Origin: Siphonodentalium dalli
Lineage: Eukaryota > Mollusca > Scaphopoda > Gadilida > Siphonodentaliidae
Length of the DNA: 64,000 nucleotides
Assembly: GCA_032622095.1 (NCBI GenBank)
Contig: CP136062.1
Coordinates: 8,211,710-8,275,709 of the forward strand
Direction: 5' to 3'
Positions 61,401 through 64,000 of the stretch are shown here, piece after piece. Numbering within the stretch: the stretch's first letter is position 1; each line of letters begins with the position of its first letter. The notes under the pieces were generated by a model. It had not been told where the DNA came from and searched no databases. It worked only from the letters and a program-made list of their open reading frames with translations. Position numbers and translations under genes: made by a program.

Positions 61401-64000
61401 GCGTATTATCAGTAATGGTGTGGCGATAATGTGTCCTGAAACATGAGAGGATGCGTATTATCAGTAATGGTGTGGCGATAATGAGTCCTGAAACATGAGA
61501 GGATGCGTATTATCAGTAATGGTGTGGCGATAATGAGTCCTGAAACATGAGAGGATGCGTGTTATCAGTAATGGTGTGGCGATTATGAGTCCTGAAACAT
61601 GAGAGGATGCGTATTATCAGTAATGGTGTGGCGATAATGAGCCCAGAAACATGAGAGGATGCGTATTATCAGTAATGATGTGGCGACAATGAGTCCTGAA
61701 ACATGAGAGGATGCGTATTGTCAGTAATGGTGTGGCGATAATGAGTCCTGAAACATGAGAGGATGCGTATTATCAGTAATTATGTGGCGATAATGAGTCC
61801 TGAAACATGAGCGGGTGCGTATTACCAGTAATGGTGTGGCGATAATGAGTCCTGAAACATGAGGGGATGCGTATTATCAGTAATGATGTGGCGATAATGA
61901 GTCCTGAAACATGAGAGGAGGCGTATTATCAGTAATGGTGTGTCGATAATGAGTCCTGAAACATGAGAGGATGCGTATTATCAGTAATGGTGTGGCGATA
62001 ATGAGTCCTGAATAGAAGAGGATACGTATTATCAGTAATTATGTGGCGATAGTGAGTCCTGCATAGAAGAGGATGCGTATTATCAGTAATGGTGTGGCAT
62101 TAATGAGTCATGAAACATGAGAGGATGCGTATTATCAGTAATGTTGTGGCGATAATGAGACCTGAAACATGAGAGGATGCGTATTATCAGTAATGGTGTG
62201 GCGATAATGAGCCCAGAAACATGAGAGGATGCGTATTATCAGTAATGATGTGGCGATAATGAGTCCTGAAACATGAGAGGATGCGTATTATCAGTAATGG
62301 TGTGGCGATAATGAGTCCTGAAACATGAGAGGATGCGTATCATCAGTAATGGTGTGGCGATAATGAGTCCTGAAACATGAGATGATGCGTATTATCAGTA
62401 ATGGTGTGGCGACAATGAGTTCTGAATAGGAGAGGATGCGTATTATCAGTAACGGTGTGACGATAATGAGTCCTGAAACATGAGAGGAGGCGTATTATCA
62501 GTAATGGTGTGGCGATAATGAGTCCTGAAACATGAGAGGATGCGTATTATCAGTAATGGTGTGGCGATAATGAGTCCTGAAACATGAGAGGATGCGTATT
62601 ATCAGTAACGATGTGGCGAGAATGAGTCCTGAAACATGAGAGGAGGCGTATTATCAGTAATGGTGTGGCGATAATGAGTCCTGAAACATGAGAGGAGGCG
62701 TATTATCAGTAATGGTGTGGCGATAATGAGTCCTGAAACATGAGAGGATGCGTATTATCAGTAATGGTGTGGCGATAATGAGTCCTGAAACATGAGAGGA
62801 TGCGTATTATCAGTAATGGTGTGGCGATAATGAGTCCTGAAACATGAGAGGATGCGTATTATCAGTAATGATGTGGCGATTATGAGTCCTGAAACATGAG
62901 AGGATGCGTATTATCAGTAATGGTGTGGCGATAATGAGTCCTGAAACATGAGGGGATGCGTATTATCAGTAATGATGTGGCGATAATGAGTCCTGAAACA
63001 TGAGAGGAGGCGTATTATCCATAATGGTGTGTCGATAATGAGTCCTGAAACATGAGAGGATGCGTATTATCAGTAATGATGTGGCGATATTGAGTCCTGA
63101 ATAGGAGAGGATGCGTATTATCAGTAATGGTGTGGCGATAATGAGTCCTGAAACATGAGAGGATGCGTATTATCAGTAATGGTGTGGCGATAATGAGTCC
63201 TGAAACATGAGAGGATGCGTATTATCAGTAATGGTGTGGCGATAATGAGTCCTGAAACATGAGAGGATGCGTATTATCAGTAACGGTGTGGCGATAATGA
63301 GTCCTGAAACATGAGAGGATGCGTATTATCAGTAATGGTGTGGCGATAATGAGTCCTGAAACATGAGAGGATGCGTATTATCAGTAATGGTGTGGCGATA
63401 ATGAGTCAGGAAACATGAGAGGATGCGTATTATCAGTAATGGTGTGGCGATAATGAGTCCTGAAACATGAGAGGATGCGTATTATCAGTAATGGTGTGGC
63501 GATAATGAGTCCTGAAACATGAGAGGATGCGTATTATCAGTAATGGTGTGGCAATAATGAGTCCTGAAACATGAGAGGATGCGTATTATCAGTAACGGTG
63601 TGGCGATAATGAGCCCAGAAACAGGAGAGGATGCGTATTATCAGTAATGTTGTGGCGATAATGAGTCCAGAACAGGAGAGGAGGCGTATTATCAGTAATG
63701 ATGTGGCGATATGAGTCCTGAAACAGGATATGAGTCGTATTATCAGTAATGGTGTGGCGATAATGAGTCCTGAAGTAGAAGAGGATGCGTATTATCAGTA
63801 ATGATGTGGCGATAATGAGTCCTGAAACATGAGAGGATGCGTATTATCAGTAATGGTGTGGCGACACTGAGTCCAGAACATGAGAGGAGGCGTATTATCA
63901 GTAATTGTGTGGCGATATTGAGTCCTGAAACATGAGAGGATGCGTATTATCAGTAATGGTGTGGCGATAATGAGTCCTGAATAGGAGAGGATGCGTATTA
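55440..64000. repeat. ~4.9-5.0-kb tandem duplication inside minisatellite G
   Basis: Marker variants recur in the same order. GAGGATAATTATCAG is at about 55,460 and 60,312 (4,852 bp apart). The rare unit GATGTGGCGATATGAGTCCT after an AGAACA variant is at about 58,680 and 63,700 (~5,019 bp apart). The second copy has gained about three units and runs off the window. Confidence 0.8.

Larger units (their letters stand above)
47035..64000 (-). repeat. Minisatellite G: 52-bp copies of the splice-acceptor junction, within the intron
   Basis: More than 300 head-to-tail units run to the window edge. The minus-strand unit is ATTACTGATAATACGCCTCC, TCTCCTGTGTCAG, GACTCATTATCGCCACACC: branch-point-like TACTGAT, pyrimidine tract, CAG and exon-like GACTCATTATCG. 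A 48-bp variant (plus strand GAATATGAGTCGTATTATCATT) is interspersed from 47.1 to 54.4 kb. GGATGCG units with ACATGAGA dominate from about 51.5 kb on. Units reading GAGTCCTG on the plus strand keep CAG|GAC; those reading GAGTCCAG or GAGTCATG have lost the AG. Minus-strand frames of ~61 codons (SGLIIATPLLIIRLLSC) are repeat-derived and are not called as genes. Confidence 0.93.

Overview
The window looks like nuclear DNA of an invertebrate, most likely a mollusc or another lophotrochozoan. The evidence is an intron-containing animal-type GT11 fucosyltransferase, a Crypton-derived tyrosine-recombinase gene relic of the ZMYM/QRICH1/KIAA1958 type, 5S-rRNA-like relics that resemble bivalve 5S RNA as I remember it, and very dense satellites and TIR/foldback elements in AT-rich DNA. 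The species cannot be named from the sequence alone. No prokaryotic operon, CRISPR array, rRNA operon or intact tRNA gene was seen.

Layout. 1-3.67 kb holds three minisatellites (about 39-, 21- and 33-bp units). 7.47-8.69 kb is the one ancient protein-coding relic in the left half: a Crypton-type tyrosine recombinase-like gene broken by a frameshift/deletion and a stop codon. 11.2-13.5 kb holds a foldback element, two 5S-like relics and a hAT element with an 8-bp target duplication and a decayed BED zinc finger. 14.0-19.4 kb holds two copies of a TA-flanked MITE and a ~165-bp satellite, all between 90-bp inverted repeats. 19.6-21.3 kb holds a long-arm foldback MITE and a tRNA-derived SINE-like unit. 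21.97-33.62 kb is a single 11.65-kb unit: ~300-bp terminal inverted repeats enclose a ~140-170-bp G/C-tract satellite of roughly 60 copies, and a hAT-like element is nested inside it. 33.6-45.9 kb is AT-rich DNA with small duplications, palindromes, a PIF/Harbinger-like 1.67-kb element and three piggyBac-like MITEs.

The only gene that looks intact is on the minus strand at 45,944-47,043: the catalytic exon of a type II membrane alpha-1,2-fucosyltransferase (GT11). It has no in-frame ATG. It opens at a good 3' splice site, so its first coding exon lies further right. Everything from that splice site to the end of the window (about 17 kb, more than 300 copies) is a 52-bp minisatellite whose unit is a copy of that splice-acceptor/exon-start junction: branch-point-like motif, pyrimidine tract, CAG and the first exon bases. 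The intron is therefore an array of potential decoy 3' splice sites, and each unit also carries a copy of the exon's hydrophobic start. A piggyBac-like MITE begins 29 bp beyond the stop codon and appears to supply a polyadenylation signal.

No gene network can be read from this window. What it shows is repeat biology (nesting, foldbacks, satellite birth inside TIR elements and at a splice junction) around one glycosyltransferase gene.
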